From assembly GCF_036884655.1 (NCBI RefSeq), contig NC_088330.1, forward strand, positions 35,588,001 to 35,652,000: a DNA stretch of 64,000 bases, read 5' to 3'. The stretch's first letter is position 1. Every line of letters starts with the position of its first letter. The notes beneath the pieces are model-generated. The model made no database searches, was not told where the DNA came from, and worked only from the letters and a program-made list of their open reading frames with translations. This DNA is from Musa acuminata AAA Group. Taxonomy: Eukaryota > Streptophyta > Magnoliopsida > Zingiberales > Musaceae. This document shows positions 1 through 15,300 of the stretch, in pieces. The position numbers and the translations under genes are program-made.

Positions 1-1729
<1,729 letters not shown>

Positions 1730-1888
1730 TACGGCAATACTACCGCGAGAACGCCAAGGTTCGCCGCTCTAATACCAATTGATAATACTCTAAAGTCTTA
1801 TCTTAAAAGAAATGAAAGAAATGATAGAAAAGGGGATGAAATGGTAAGGCTCAAATACCAAATGATAAGACCCTAAAATCTTATCGTC

Positions 1889-1902
1889 GCTCTAATACTA
1901 AA
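1889..1902 (-). other. Primer-binding-site-like motif next to a copia LTR
   Basis: Read on the minus strand, the sequence directly after the LTR end is TTTAGTATTAGAGC. This resembles the TGGTATCAGAGC primer-binding site, complementary to initiator-Met tRNA, that many plant Ty1-copia elements use. Similar motifs recur on the same strand near 1850 (TTTGGTATTTGAGC) and 1770 (TTGGTATTAGAGC), each preceded by TTATCA. The junction has therefore been partly duplicated. Confidence 0.6.
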
Positions 1903-2267
1903 TGATAAAATCCTAAGGTGAAGAAAGGGGAGAAAAGGGACTGATAATAATCGCCTCGAGGGGATCGGCCTCCTTGATCGCTTCGAAGGGATCGACCCTC
2001 CTTGATCACTTTGAGGGGATCAGCCTCCTAGGGTTTGTCCACAGAGTGGAATAACATTTCATTGATTGATTGATTGATTTAAAGAAAATGTTACATCACT
2101 ATTTATAGAGTTCTACCAAGAGTCCACTAGGACTTAGACTCTTAATAATAAATAAATATTAAATAAACATCTACTTGATTCTAACTGAACTAAACAGATT
2201 CAATAAACAATTGAACTAAATAAACTCAATAAACATTATTCAAAAGCTCAGAAAAAGGGTTCTAACA
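1903..2267 (-). mobile_element. Ty1-copia type LTR (solo or truncated 5' LTR)
   Basis: On the minus strand this 365-bp segment starts TGTTAGAACCC and ends TTTTATCA, the TG...CA ends of a copia LTR, and is followed at once by a primer-binding-like site. Inside it is a TATA box (CTATAAAT, 2108 down to 2101), then an AATC-type short repeat. Near 1945-2035 there are about three imperfect 28-bp repeats of GAGGGGATCGGCCTCCTTGAT type. No gag or pol coding sequence follows: the expected internal region is replaced by the TA tract and GC-rich block. I did not locate a second LTR or a target-site duplication, so a solo or 5'-only LTR is the best reading. Confidence 0.7.
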
Positions 2268-4300
2268 GGATCATGGGCATGGCAACACTATGGTACTTCA
2301 AAGGCATGACTTCTATAGAGCCATCGATCCCTTGCTTGCATGGAGGGAGAGCACCTGGTCATGAAAGGAATCGAGGAGAAAGAGAATATAGAGGTAAACC
2401 CAAATTATCGAGATAAGACTGAAGGATACAAGTTAGGAAATTTCGTAAGACCAGTGTCAGTAAGCTTCTCATCAAAATAGTCAAAAGTGGAGAACTTTAT
2501 GTCAATGCAGGAGTACTCAACCAAGGAACAAAGTAGACAATATGTGGTGTTATACCTTTTCTACTTAGATAAGTAGGTGACAAAGATGAAGAAGAAGATA
2601 GTATAATCTCATAGGGGACCAAAACTATTAGAGATTTGCTTCAAGTCATGGAGAAATTTTTTTTTCTTTTCGAGCAAACTTCTTGCATTCTAAAAGTTCG
2701 ATGGCAATAAGAAGACGAATCGCAGTAGCTAACTCAACACAAGGGTGCAAACATTTTGGGTACTTCGGAAGTGTAAACAAAGAACAAACGAAGGCCAGTA
2801 ACCAGTTCGATGCATGAAGTACAATCCTCGAGGAAGCAGGAGAAGTTGAGCAACCTTTGTCTTCTCAACTCTTAAAATAATGAGTGAAACCAAGTACACC
2901 AGTTCTCTTATTTGTCGAGCAAATAAACTATGCACTGGTTTAAAGACCATTCAAGAAAACTTAGTAGAAGATAATAATGATTTAATCCTCACCAATAGTG
3001 ATCGATAGCTATTGAGAGGATACTGTCCACTTTATTTTTTAATAAAATATCAATCGAAAGCGTAAGTGATGTAATCTTATTTGGAGGTGACAACTAAGTA
3101 GAAGAAGAATCGATAGAAAAATTTTATTGAGAAAAAATCTCAAAAACTTTAAAGCCTGCAATCCAAAGTTCGTTAAAGTTACAATAGATAACCACCCAGT
3201 TCAAGTGGCATAAGATGCTTGAGGGATTGCTGCTTAACAAATGAAGGTATTTTTCTTTGTTTGAAGGATCTACAGGAACCAATAAAGATCAACACAACTC
3301 TATCGATCCTATACTAGAGTGAGAGTTGTTGGCGAATTGAAATAGTGTAGCGGATCATAATTCGACTACTTAACAATAATGGTGAAGTGCTTCTAGGTGC
3401 TAAGATGCGCATTGCAATTGGAGTAGAAAATTGAATATTCAGCAAATGTGAGGAGATACAGTGTCTGCAAAGACTTCAAGGAGGGTGTTTAGAATGTTAC
3501 AGATAAAGCTGTTAACAAAATGTTTGATGTAATGCTTGTGTATATCTATGTCTTTTAGTTTTATTTATACTTTGCACGACATGTAAAAGGCTTATAGTAG
3601 GTTTGGTAGCCATATTTTAGTTGACTATTATGGTCATTTAGGCCTGTAAATATAGGTTATATAGTTATCACAAAGGTAGAATCGCCCAAAAATAAACTAT
3701 CCAAGCAGTCATTTAAGGGGATTTCTAGCTCTGTAAAGTACTATAAAGTATTAATCAACATAGCTCTCTGGAGTTATTTGGGTGGCATATGGGTGAATGT
3801 GTCTTTGGAGTAGTGTATAGGGTTGGTTTGCTGTCTTGTTCCGTAATAGTATCGGGCACCGGTGAAAAATTTTAATCATGGCATACCATCTTGGTCCATT
3901 TTATCGCTTGACCATTCAACACTTATAAAGTCTATATTTGTAATTTATATTACTAATTAAATATTTACTAAAATGACTACTGATCATGAGTTAAATATAT
4001 TCTTTAATCCATCTTTTTTTTTTATGTTCTTAAGGGATCATAAGAGATTTCGATGAATTACGATAAAAACCGGATTTGAGTAGAATTTTATAATAATCTG
4101 TCAAAAATTTTATCTAATCATTACCTTCTTCCTTCCAATTGTGTTGAGTAAGAATATGTCGTTGTCAAAAAGCTTATGCTGCTCACTTATCGAGTCTTCA
4201 TCACGAATGACCGATGAATCCAATGTAAACAATGACAATAACATCTCCTTCAATTCAATAGTTAACTAATAAGAGAAAGGAAAGCACGAAAAATGAGAAT
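2268..4300. other. Gene-free stretch, probably old repeat DNA
   Basis: I found no exon chain or recognisable protein in either strand. The sequence is moderately AT-rich and has the look of degenerate retroelement DNA, but I could not place boundaries or name a family. Confidence 0.4.
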
Positions 4301-4310
4301 CGTGATAAAA

Positions 4311-5060
4311 TAGGTGACATTTCGATTCCCGATGACATCATGTTATTGCTTTACGTGCTTTCGTTTAAGATTAGAATCAAATGGCATTCGAGTCCGTGCA
4401 AAATTGTGGAACGGACGCGATGATACCATCGAAGCGGTGACCGAAATCTGTTGGGTGACCTTACCACCTTCCCCTATTTGGATAAAGTGCGTAGAGAACA
4501 AATAGTACTTGGGAAATTTTAAAGCGTCATTAATCATATTGTCACCGGTCTCTCTGGTTGCAGAAGATTCGGAGACTCTTGGTGAACTTACCGCCGGTCC
4601 TTCGTTCGACTAAGTGCCTTCAACGTATACCTTCTGTACGATCATATTGTAATGTTTGGTGACCGAGCTTCTAGTCGCAGAATATTGACATTTCGGTGAA
4701 CTTACCGCCGGTGCTTTGTTGGATTAAGTGCCACTAAAAAAATTTTAATACTTAATCGTATGGTGACCTGACTCAACACATGCAAAAGATTTGGAGAACT
4801 TCGGTGCCGCTTGTCTTTGGTGCAATAAAGTGTCTCCAAAAAAAAAATTAATCCTCTTAAAATCATCAAATGTCGGTGATAGTACTGTCACAACGGTGAC
4901 CGGACTCAATTAAGTGCGGAAGATTCGGAGACCTCCCGTGTGCTTACCACTTGTCTTTGGTGGAATAAAGTGCCTCCAAAGAAGTTTAATCCCCCTAAAA
5001 TCGTCAAATGTCTGTGATGATACTCCGACCTGCGGTGACCAAACTCGAACAGATGGATTG
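4311..5060 (+). repeat. Diverged direct tandem repeats, about 100-140 bp
   Basis: About five to six units recur here. Each has a GGTGACC-like block (near 4436, 4541, 4659, 4761, 4892 and 5033), then AGATTCGGAGAC (variants CAGAATATTGAC, AAGATTTGGAGAAC), then a CTTACC block, then AATAAAGTGCCTCCAAA and a TTAAT(C)-AAAATCNTCAAA tail. Spacing between GGTGACC blocks is about 102-141 bp. The copies are old and unequally diverged. The same unit is found inverted at about 5425-5790. Confidence 0.75.
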
Positions 5061-5424
5061 CATTCCGCTCTACGAGCGCGTTTCTCGATGAATTATCTAA
5101 AAGATGGTAGCGAGGCAAGTATCTCACAAGCAGCAAGCAGGATAACTTCGACAATTTACATACTGTTGCGACGTCTACGTGAGCACAATAAACTATTTGA
5201 TTACACCACACTCTGGATTTGGCATAAAGAGACGAGCAATTGTAACGACGAGGTGACGAGCAGGTCATGTTTGATGTTTAGTATCATGCAGTTAATGAAA
5301 GGAATAAATCAAGAAAGCTAATACGACTCTGTATGCATTGTGAACGAAAGAAAAGGAGAATGCACTGCAAGCTGAGTTGAGTCTTCGATCGACAGTGGTG
5401 GCATGTACTGTTACATCAAGGTAA

Positions 5425-5790
5425 TGAAAGTTTGATGATTTTGCAGTGATTTAATTTTTTTTTGGAGGCACTGAAGCGCGTCAATGATACGAGGTAAGCA
5501 CACCGGAAGGTTGAACATGATAGACCCCTCACCGACATGACGGTGATGGATCCGAAGTCTCGTCACCGCAGGTGACAGTATGGCCGTGCACTTCTGGTGA
5601 TTTTGTAGTGTTTTAATTTTTATGAGACCATTTGACGAACTGCCGTTGTGCAGTAAGTTCACCAGAAGGTCCACCTACTACCTCTCTTTTGCTGGCTTCG
5701 GAGTTCGATCACCGCGGGTATTAGCAAGACTGCAAACACGTTTCGTGCTCAGTCTCAAGACTACTCTGCCGAAGCATAGGATGCAGACGA
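5425..5790 (-). repeat. Inverted copies of the 4.3-5.0 kb repeat unit
   Basis: On the minus strand this region reads, twice, a GGTGA(C/T)CGA block, a CTTCGG-like block, a CTTAC block, a GTGCCTCC-like block and a TTAAA-CACT(G/A)CAAAATCA tail. That is the same order of blocks as the plus-strand units upstream. About 370 bp separates the direct and inverted sets (5060-5425), and I see nothing recognisable in that spacer. Confidence 0.65.
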
Positions 5791-6393
5791 TATCAATCGA
5801 TAGGGAAGGCAGTATGACGAGCTCTTAAAAACATAAGAGAGATCCGAACAGAGATGTGGAATTTGAATCCACTTGCGCAAGCAATCGGCTGCATTGAGAT
5901 GCAGAGGATTAATAGATACGAAAATGATGTCCTTTTCAATAAGCAGAAACTTCTTTTGATGCAGTCCAAAGAGGCAAAAACGTCAGCGCGTGGCAAAAGT
6001 CTATGATCAGACTATGACATGATGGAGAAACCCTCGTCATCAAAGTCCTTGTTTTCTTGAATCAGGATATTACAAGTCAAGATTAACGTCGTCAGGTTTC
6101 ACTACAAGAGCAACAACACAAACTGTTTCGAGGTCCAGTTATCTATAAGAGTAATGACAAACAACTGACGAGTAAGACGAACACTAGCACGTAACTACGA
6201 CTACCACCTTAGAGTAAAAGAGTAAGTTGTCTTTGCAAGTCGATAAGTCAGCATATCATTCAGTCTTTTTCTCACTTCAGCCTAAAGCTTCTATGGCAAA
6301 ACCTGTAGCATGTGATGGATTCAAATTCGCACTGCTTGGTGAGGTCTAAGACATTTCAGCACTTGGAAAAGGGAGACCCTCAACTCTCTAGTG

Positions 6394-9300
6394 TCATACA
6401 TCTGATTCATCAATTGGCGCACGAACAAATAGCTGGCCGTGTAAGGAAACTACTGCAGATGTTTGATGTGGATTGATTCGTGAAGGCAAGGTTATGACCT
6501 GGTTGAAAAAAAGGTTCCGATTTTGTTGGTAACTCAGTGAAAATATCATACAGTTTAGATCCCCTGGAAATAAAGTGTATACCAACCTTTTTAAAGGGGG
6601 TGACACCCCAAGGATTATCTCGCTGCTCGGGATCGCCAGAAATAATCAAACGTCCTGCAGGATCCGACTGAACTTGCACCTATGTACAACCAAAACTGAC
6701 TCCATTATTTGTTGCATGTTGGTTTGCAAACAAGCTACAAGCAATGACCCATAACCTAAATGCTTTCAAACTAGCAAATTACAGTTAAAAAAATTCAAGA
6801 ATCATGACAACAGAGTGCAGCCTGTACCTCTTCACGCAAAAGCCCAGGGACTAGGGCATAGACTTCAAAGAACTCCTTCTGCAGAAACAAGCATTAGTTT
6901 CAAGTACTCAGGAAAATCATAATGGTGCTATATGTTTCTGCTCATTATGTACATCTTCCCTGTAAATAGAAGCTGCTACACTGGAGACAAACAATAATAC
7001 GAAAAAGGGTTAGAATCTGTTGCTTGCACTTACAGTCCTCAGAACATTTATCTTCACCCAGTCCGCAGGGGCACCAGCATCAGTAATTATTACATCCCCT
7101 CTGCACATAAAGAACACAATCTATAATCATTTATTGAGTGAATAACATTAGGCAACTAGAAAAACTGACAAAGGCTCATGCCAAACATGCAGCAAGGAAA
7201 AGGAGATCAAATTCAGATCAACTCCTCAAAGTGAATGATCAAACAATCAATCGAAAATCTAGTCCTTGTAAATTTTGTTTTTGTTTCTTTCTGGTGATAT
7301 ATGACATTAATAATCAAGAAAAGGGGAAAGATGGGGAAGCGGGGTAGGGGAGGGAGGAATGAGCACTATAGCAAGGTCATGTTCATAAAAAAGTCTGTTA
7401 CCAAAACACTTTCTGCAATATCCTGTGGCTGTTCTTTTTCAACCAATAGGCATCAAAGAATCAGCACTGGTTATTTGCAACAAGTTTGTTATTTCAAATT
7501 TTGCAGATATACAAGTCTTGTCCTTAGTCAATATCTATGGTTAACCACAGTCCAGGTAAACATATACAAATTACGCACTCACTGTGACTCATCACATTCG
7601 CATACTTGAATTTGTTACGTGTGCATAAAGTAACAAAGCATATATAACGTCTCTTCTATTTTTATTTGAAAGTACATAATATAAAAAAAACTATGCAAGT
7701 CAACTTAGAGAGGTCTAAACAATGTTCCAGATGTCTCAGATTTTTCCAAGACAATAGCCAACCAAAATAAATAGAAAAGTTAGACATCAAAAGTACCTGA
7801 TAACCTCAGGCATTCACAATTCTAGATTGTATACACAAAAATTTCAGTTTCTTGTAAAGTTGAATAAACAAAAACAAAAGTTGTCTGAGAAAGAAATTGC
7901 ACAAATACTAAGAAACGGACTTAACTGTCGTTTAACAGGGTCTGTTTTTGCAACTTTTACTGCATCCTCTAGGGTTGGAGCTTTTCTCTTCTTCAATGTG
8001 CCTATACAAGGTAAAGTGATACAAGTAAATAGATGAACCCTTTTATTCAAGCAAAATGATCAACCTAAATAAAAGAATGCTCTTAAATTAGTTACCCCTC
8101 TTCATGAAAGAAAGAGAGTTCTTGTCCTACAAGAGAAAGAGTGCATCAGTATGTGGGGAAGACCATGCGTAGCACTTCTTTAGAATACATGCAAACCTTA
8201 ATTATTGGATCCCCAACCTCTCCGTTAAGTAGCCGTTGTGCATGCCATCCCTGCATTGCTCGGGCTGCAGCATCCCGCCTAGCTCTACCAGAACCTGACC
8301 CTTGATTTCCACCTACCTATAATGAGAAATGATAAAATCATAAATCTGGGAAGGACTTACTGAATCGTACAAATTCAAACTTAGGGTAAGGGATTGTTTA
8401 AATAAATATAATTCATATGCTTATAAGACTAGATCTCAATAGTGGCAAAAGATCCATGTAACTGACCCCAAATAGCTGGGACTAATGGCTTTGTTGTTGT
8501 TGTTGTTGTTGTTGTATATGCTTATAAGACACTCAGCACCATGGAAGGACGGAAAGTCTGAATACCACTAAGAGTAATTTATGTTATTTGAAATTGACTA
8601 GTTCTAATTTGTGCATCCTCCAAGGCACAGTACACTATGCTTTGTATGCAAAAAAAAAAGATGATTATGTTATTTGCAACTGATTAGTTCTAATTTGATC
8701 AAGAATCCAAGGAAAGTAACTTGCCAAAGTATCATTATCAATGATACCTCTATCTCATCCAAATCATTATGTTCAGATTCAGTAAACTAATGAGAAACAC
8801 TGGCAGCCAAAAACTTCTAACATGTCATCCACTTTAGAAACTAGTTGCTATATGATAAAAGAAAAATAATTGCTTCCTCTCCAAAAATTGGTAAATAACA
8901 TATTATCAGAGAAATTTTCTCATATTCAAACTCAATAAAAGAATTAGTCACATTATTGAACAGAATTCCTGCTGATTTTGGCAAGTATTTATCTCTACTC
9001 GACCATAAATTTAATTGGATCTCTGCAGAACACTTCTAGACCACCATCTGTCACCATCTCCATCAGGTGTCCATTTAATCCTAAACAATTCATTTCCTCT
9101 GGACTCTTTTTCCCAATCCAAGGCCAATCATACCTGTTCCATCTACCATATTCTGTATCCGTTGTTTGAGCCCTTCACCCATCTTCTTCTAATTAATTTA
9201 AATCTTACTAACTGTGCCTTTAATTAGTGAAAGGACAACAAAAGGCAAGAGACTTGTTAACCTCTTCTCCATAGAGGCACTAGATCTCATATGATGAAAG

Positions 9301-12300
9301 TACGACACTAGAACATAGCTTTGTTATGTTCTTTATAATTATGCAGCTATATATGATAATTTTGCAATATGAAAATGAATGAGATGAGTCTTACTCCCTC
9401 AATTACCAATAATGAGATGAGTCCTTGTGGTTATAGCACATGAGGACCAAAAATTAGAGCATCTCTATTACCAATAATATTTCTAGTGACAGATCATCTT
9501 TTGAAATGTCTCCCATTCTTCATGATCATAAGGTTACTCACCAGTGAGAGTTTAGATAATGGTTGGAAAGTAGGTATAAAGCAAAGCCATCGCCAATAGC
9601 AAAAATGTGAGTAGAAGCAATAAGCACTTTGTGAACCACACTAAAAATATGATTGCAAAATACGTTTGTAATCAGTTAACATTATAATTATGATTTTGAC
9701 AACATTCTATTTATGTAGCATTCATTGCCAATCCTAAACTCTAATTTTTTTTCTTAAACCATTCCCAAAAGCTTAACTTAATGTGAAGTTCTCATAAGCA
9801 ATTCTCATCCACTAGCAGCTACATATTCAAGTAACATGGCTCATATGTAAAGGATGATCAGTCTTTTCTTTTCAAGACATTCTGAATATTTTGCTTCAAC
9901 AATAAATATCAACATTACATATGCTGACTACTTTTCTGATAATGATTCTTATGAATTATGCTCCATGATAAGTAATGATCTTTTATAGATGCTTTTATTA
10001 TCTATGCCATAAATGAGCTAAGAAATAAGCTTATTATCTATGCCATAAATGACCTAACAAATGAACTCAAATTCTTATGGTACATTTGTGAAGATTTATC
10101 AATTAGCATAATCTGATTTTAACCTCATTTTTTCTTTCCCAAATCTCTTTTGATTAAGTTTAATTACTTTGTTAAACCAAATTAGATCCTTTTTTAGTTC
10201 CTTTATTTGGTGCAAACATTCAACTCTATTCAGCAATTTTAGATTATAATACAACATCAAGGATCCTATAGTTATAAGAGGAACAGTGATCGGAAATTTT
10301 GACTTCCGTTGACCATTTCAATGATCAAGGTGATCCAGTCCAAACTGTGCTAGTGTTGCTATCTGAGTATACCGTTATGTCTTCCAAAAAAAACTACCTA
10401 TTTTTATTACTTTCTTTAAGTAGTTAGCCTCCTGTATCTGTCCTTTAGTAATTAATGCAATCAATTTAATACTTTCTTTTACATTTGTTGTCAATGATTT
10501 CATGACTTGCGTTTGGTACCATTTAAGCACACAAATGTATATATCTTCTTGGTAGGTTAATTCCAATTTCTTTTCTAAATTGCAAGCAGTTTTTATGGAA
10601 CTTGTAATGATTAGTCATATTTTTCGTTTAAGAGTTGTTTAAACAGGATGTTAAGATTCCAATCAGCCAATAAATGCTCTCTTAACTAACCTTTTTCTTC
10701 CAAATAAGAGCCCTCCAAGGCAACTCATAGGGAATTAAAAAAGTTTATTGTGCTATTTAACATTGATTCAGACATCTGCTAAATCCACAATAAAAGTCTC
10801 CAAATATGCAATGAGAGAGCACACCAGAGGCATTCGATGAAGCTGGTAATCATTCTAATCAGGATGTTATAACAAACAACAAACCAGTACTTCACAACTT
10901 GCTATGATGATCCACACTAATTACAAGCTAAACAACCAAATAATATAAGTAAAAGTTGCAAATTAAATTACCAATAGATCCTGAAAGATTAGATCTGGAA
11001 ACCAACTTAAGTAAGAAATATGGACCTAATATAGCATATTAATTTCACATTCTTATAATGTTCAATAAGTTTTAGTTGATATCTAGCTGTAAATTACTAG
11101 ATATATGATGCTCAATAGAGATCCCTGAGGGTCTACATAAAGAACTAAATACCACCTCACTTCTGCACCAATAGTCACCGAGATCGCCTTAATGTCTATT
11201 ATCTTTTTGGATCAATCAAAAGGACCATTCTAAGTTGATAATGGGTCCATCAAATCATCTCAATCTTCTGATAATCATGTGATTGGAAATAATCTTCATC
11301 CTCTTCCACCTTTAGCCAAGGTTAACTAAATTCTCAGATCACACCCTATGGGTCGTGTCGGATGTGTGTGCAGGTCAGGTGCTCAGCAGAATCTATACAA
11401 CTGTACATTTTTCTAAAGCTCATTTTTCCTGTGAAATAAGGATAGGTAGCTGGCCTCATGCCAAACCTTTAATTCATAGTAAAAAAGGCATGCTTTAGAA
11501 GCCAGAATACAATCCTAAAAAAATAGCCTACCAACTCAGAACTCAAGCCGTAATGTGAACGTGCATCTTTTCCAGGATGTTCAGATGCAATCTACTATTT
11601 TTTAAGACCACAGCAATATATTATCAGACTATTGTTGATTATAATATACCCTTTTATTTTTATCAAGTATCAAAGAAAGAGATAAGATAAGTGAACTAAA
11701 AGATAAGCATGCTTAATAGCTAAAGGACCACCTCTTACAAAAAAGATACAAACCTTCCTTGATTCTCCCACATCTTACAGAAAAGATAGTTGCTTCCTCC
11801 TACGCGTACTAACATCTGCACCCATTTCCATATCTGCCCCAGGCTACTTATCTTTACATTCTTTATTTGGTGCCTTTTTTGTCTTAGTACTGGGGTCTTC
11901 AATGCTATCTGGATCTGAATCTTTCAGTATTAAAATTTCCTTTACAGTCTTGGCTTTCTTGCATTTTTCCTACTACTCGGGACTTTAAAAGTTTAAACAA
12001 TCTTGATTTGATTCTTTCAGTATTGATATTTTCCTTTACAATCTTCCTTTTTTGCATCATTATCTTTAGCACTTTCCAGAAATAACATGGACTGAAGTAC
12101 ATGATAAATAGCATCTGCCAACCAAGAATACATCATCTTTATCTCAGACAATGCAATAGCTTAAGTTGATACTCTCCCAGAAGTTTGCAGAAGATTGAGC
12201 AACCAATATCAGGAATTTATCTACGCTTCATTAAATTGTTGCAACCTTGTTGTATTGGACACTATCATGGTTTCAGGTTTTAAGTTACCTAGGTGTAATT

Positions 12301-15300
12301 CCAGAAAATAATCTTCTCTTACTCCAATTTTTTTGTTAAGAGATTCAGTAACATGGAAATTTTATTGCTGTCTCATATAACAGTTCTTGATACATTAGTA
12401 TCAGCTTAATTGGGCAAGAAGCCTCTGGCCTCTCCTTTCTTTCACATAAAACCATGTCTTAACCCAAACCATAGAACAAACAAATAATAATAGGGCAATT
12501 AAATAATCATTAGGATTGATCTAACTAAGAAAGTAACCACAACCAACATAATTGGGTTCATTTCTGCCAGACCAAAAAGGAAATCATAGAAGGCAAGAGT
12601 ATGAAATTAAACAATCTTTATTAGAAGCCATTGTTCTGGAGGATAAGACAATAAACAGCAAGAAGAGTTATCAACCAATAGCTATGACAATTTTTTCTAA
12701 ACCTGTCATAATAAAGCTTACCAAAGAAACCAAAGACCCAGAGCTCAAAATTAATTAGACAAGAACAACGATTGCAGCCAAGCAACAAATTGAATGAATA
12801 TGTCTCGAAGATCCTATAAGCAAACTCTTCTTCGTAGTTCATGATACTATTGGAGTTCCTTAAAACTATAAAAAGAAATTACTTAGATAGAACCATTTCT
12901 TCGTCTAAAACATGGAGACATCTTGATCCAGACTAGAGGCCACAATGGACCCTTGATTTCACATATAAATGGTGTCCCTAACCTGCTGTGTCTCAATGGT
13001 TCAGATTGGATGATCTCAGTTGGGATATGGCCTGGAACAACTGTCAACAATTCTTTTAATCTTACTCAGTTGTTCTTGAACCATGATTTGTTATTAAGGA
13101 TACCACTTTTTACAGAGTTCAATGACGGCAAAAGGTCCATATAGCTGACCTCGAATAGTTGAGATGTCCTAGATGTGTCATTGTAGTTGTTGTCATCATC
13201 CTTGCACCATGGAACTCACTTTTTCAGGGGGTGGATCACAATGCCATTGTTCGCCCTATCCTTGCCAAGTCCATCATCCCATTTTGCCAGTAGCTTAAAC
13301 TGACTGAGACCATTGCTCCAATGACCTATGCCAGATTGCCAATGATGAAGTAGGCAGGGAAGCCCACCTTTTGGCTGGTGAAGTGGCAAGAGAGGGAGAG
13401 CAAGAAAGAGAGAGAGAGAGAGGCTTCCACTTTTAAGCATTGTATACATCAGGTTGCATGGCCTTCCCATCTAAATGTTCACAAAGTTTGATAGCCCATT
13501 TCAGATTTCAACTGACTTGTGCATCCCAGCTGATTCTAGTAGAGTGGATTTCCTGAACAATCCAAATGCACAAACTCAGACATTGACAATCACAACCAGT
13601 CTGTGGAGGTTGAGCACTTCAAACGTTATGAGTCACCTTCAACCCATAATAGGGTGTGGCTTATTGAAGCAAAATCAAATTGGTGCAGTCCACTCTTAAT
13701 TGAAGGATTTATTTTAATTATAGTTAATGATTAAGTCTACTCTGACCTCGTTTCATTTTGGTAAATATCTTCCATTTTGTAGGATCTTTTATAGTTCATC
13801 ATTTTTTTTTTCAATGCACTGTTTAGACAGCCAGTTACCTAAAAAGATCTGAACGATTTATGACTAGGTTGAATTGTCGTCTCAACGGCTAAGTAATTCA
13901 CTTGTTGCAAATGTTTCAACTTGTAGCCAAAGATTATAATTTAGAATATTAGCATTGGCATCAAAATCGGGATTGTGATTCAGTAGTGACAATAGATTCA
14001 AGATTAGCATGATCAACTGGATCACTAGATCAATCAGAGGGCATGAGAATACATATCAATCTAAAAACAAAAAATATAAAAAAGAAGCAAGTGAACACTG
14101 CATGACAGAGGTACATTCGGTAGAGTGGCACAGACGTAGCTAGCGATGGATTGATGTAGATTGATTATTGGACATTGCATGACAGAGGTACACTATCTTA
14201 AAATGCACAATAGTTGGCACAAAAAATAACAAACCACAGACCCTTAAAAACTTGACTCTTATGAGAATAAATTATGAACACAAATTTGATGTGGAATTAA
14301 CAGATAATATAATCTCAATATGTACATTCGGTAGTCAGAAAAGATCACAATATACAAAACATGTCAAAATACTTGACCTTTAGAAGAATAAATCATGTCA
14401 TTAAAATGAACCTCAATAAGTTGAATATGGTGATTGAGAGTAACAATAGATCTTATGCACAATGCTTAACTCCCTTATAGGTCACAAGAATAATAAATGT
14501 ATGAACAATATGCCTTCATCCATAGGTTTACACCGTACAGGTTTTACATTCAGAGAAAAACAATGAAATTTTACCTGATTATCAACACTCATAGATCCTG
14601 GAAGATTTGCCATGGAAAATTTTAATTCACCAGTTTGGATCTTATGTTTCTCGTACTCAAGGAGTGCCTGTATAAGGGTCAAAAACAAGAAAACAACAAT
14701 GCACATAGAGTAATATTGACCAAAAATGCACCTTTTTTTTATATTTGCTGAAAACGGCAATTAAACACCAAAAGGAATTTTATTGTCAACATTTATAGAA
14801 CTGCATCCATGCTAGTTTTATGGCTACCACTATCCCAAGTTAAAACTAAAACTAGGGAACTGAATGATATGCCTCATTGCACAAAAATGGATGATATTTT
14901 CTTTTATTTAAGCATTAATTCAATTTTCAAGACACAAAACTATATCCATGAAGCTAAAACAATTGAAGAAACTTTTAATCACTAGTAAAATATAAGCATA
15001 GAGAAATTGGAGTTATTAAACTCCAAGATTTGATGCCAAAGTCCTCGAGTAATTAAGTTAAAACAATAAGAAAACATTAACACTAAGTGCATATCTCTGC
15101 AGATTCACTCTCTTAAATTGTTATGTTAATCTCATGATTTTCCATGCCAAAGAAGAGAAGACGAGTAAAAAGGCACCCATTGAAGTATGTTGTTCAATAT
15201 ATTAAAGTACTCATGCCATGATGGAGTGTCGGCTCATGTTGTGTAAAAGCATGACCAGCACAAGCCAACTGGATCTTACTTCAGTTTAATCTTTGTTTTC

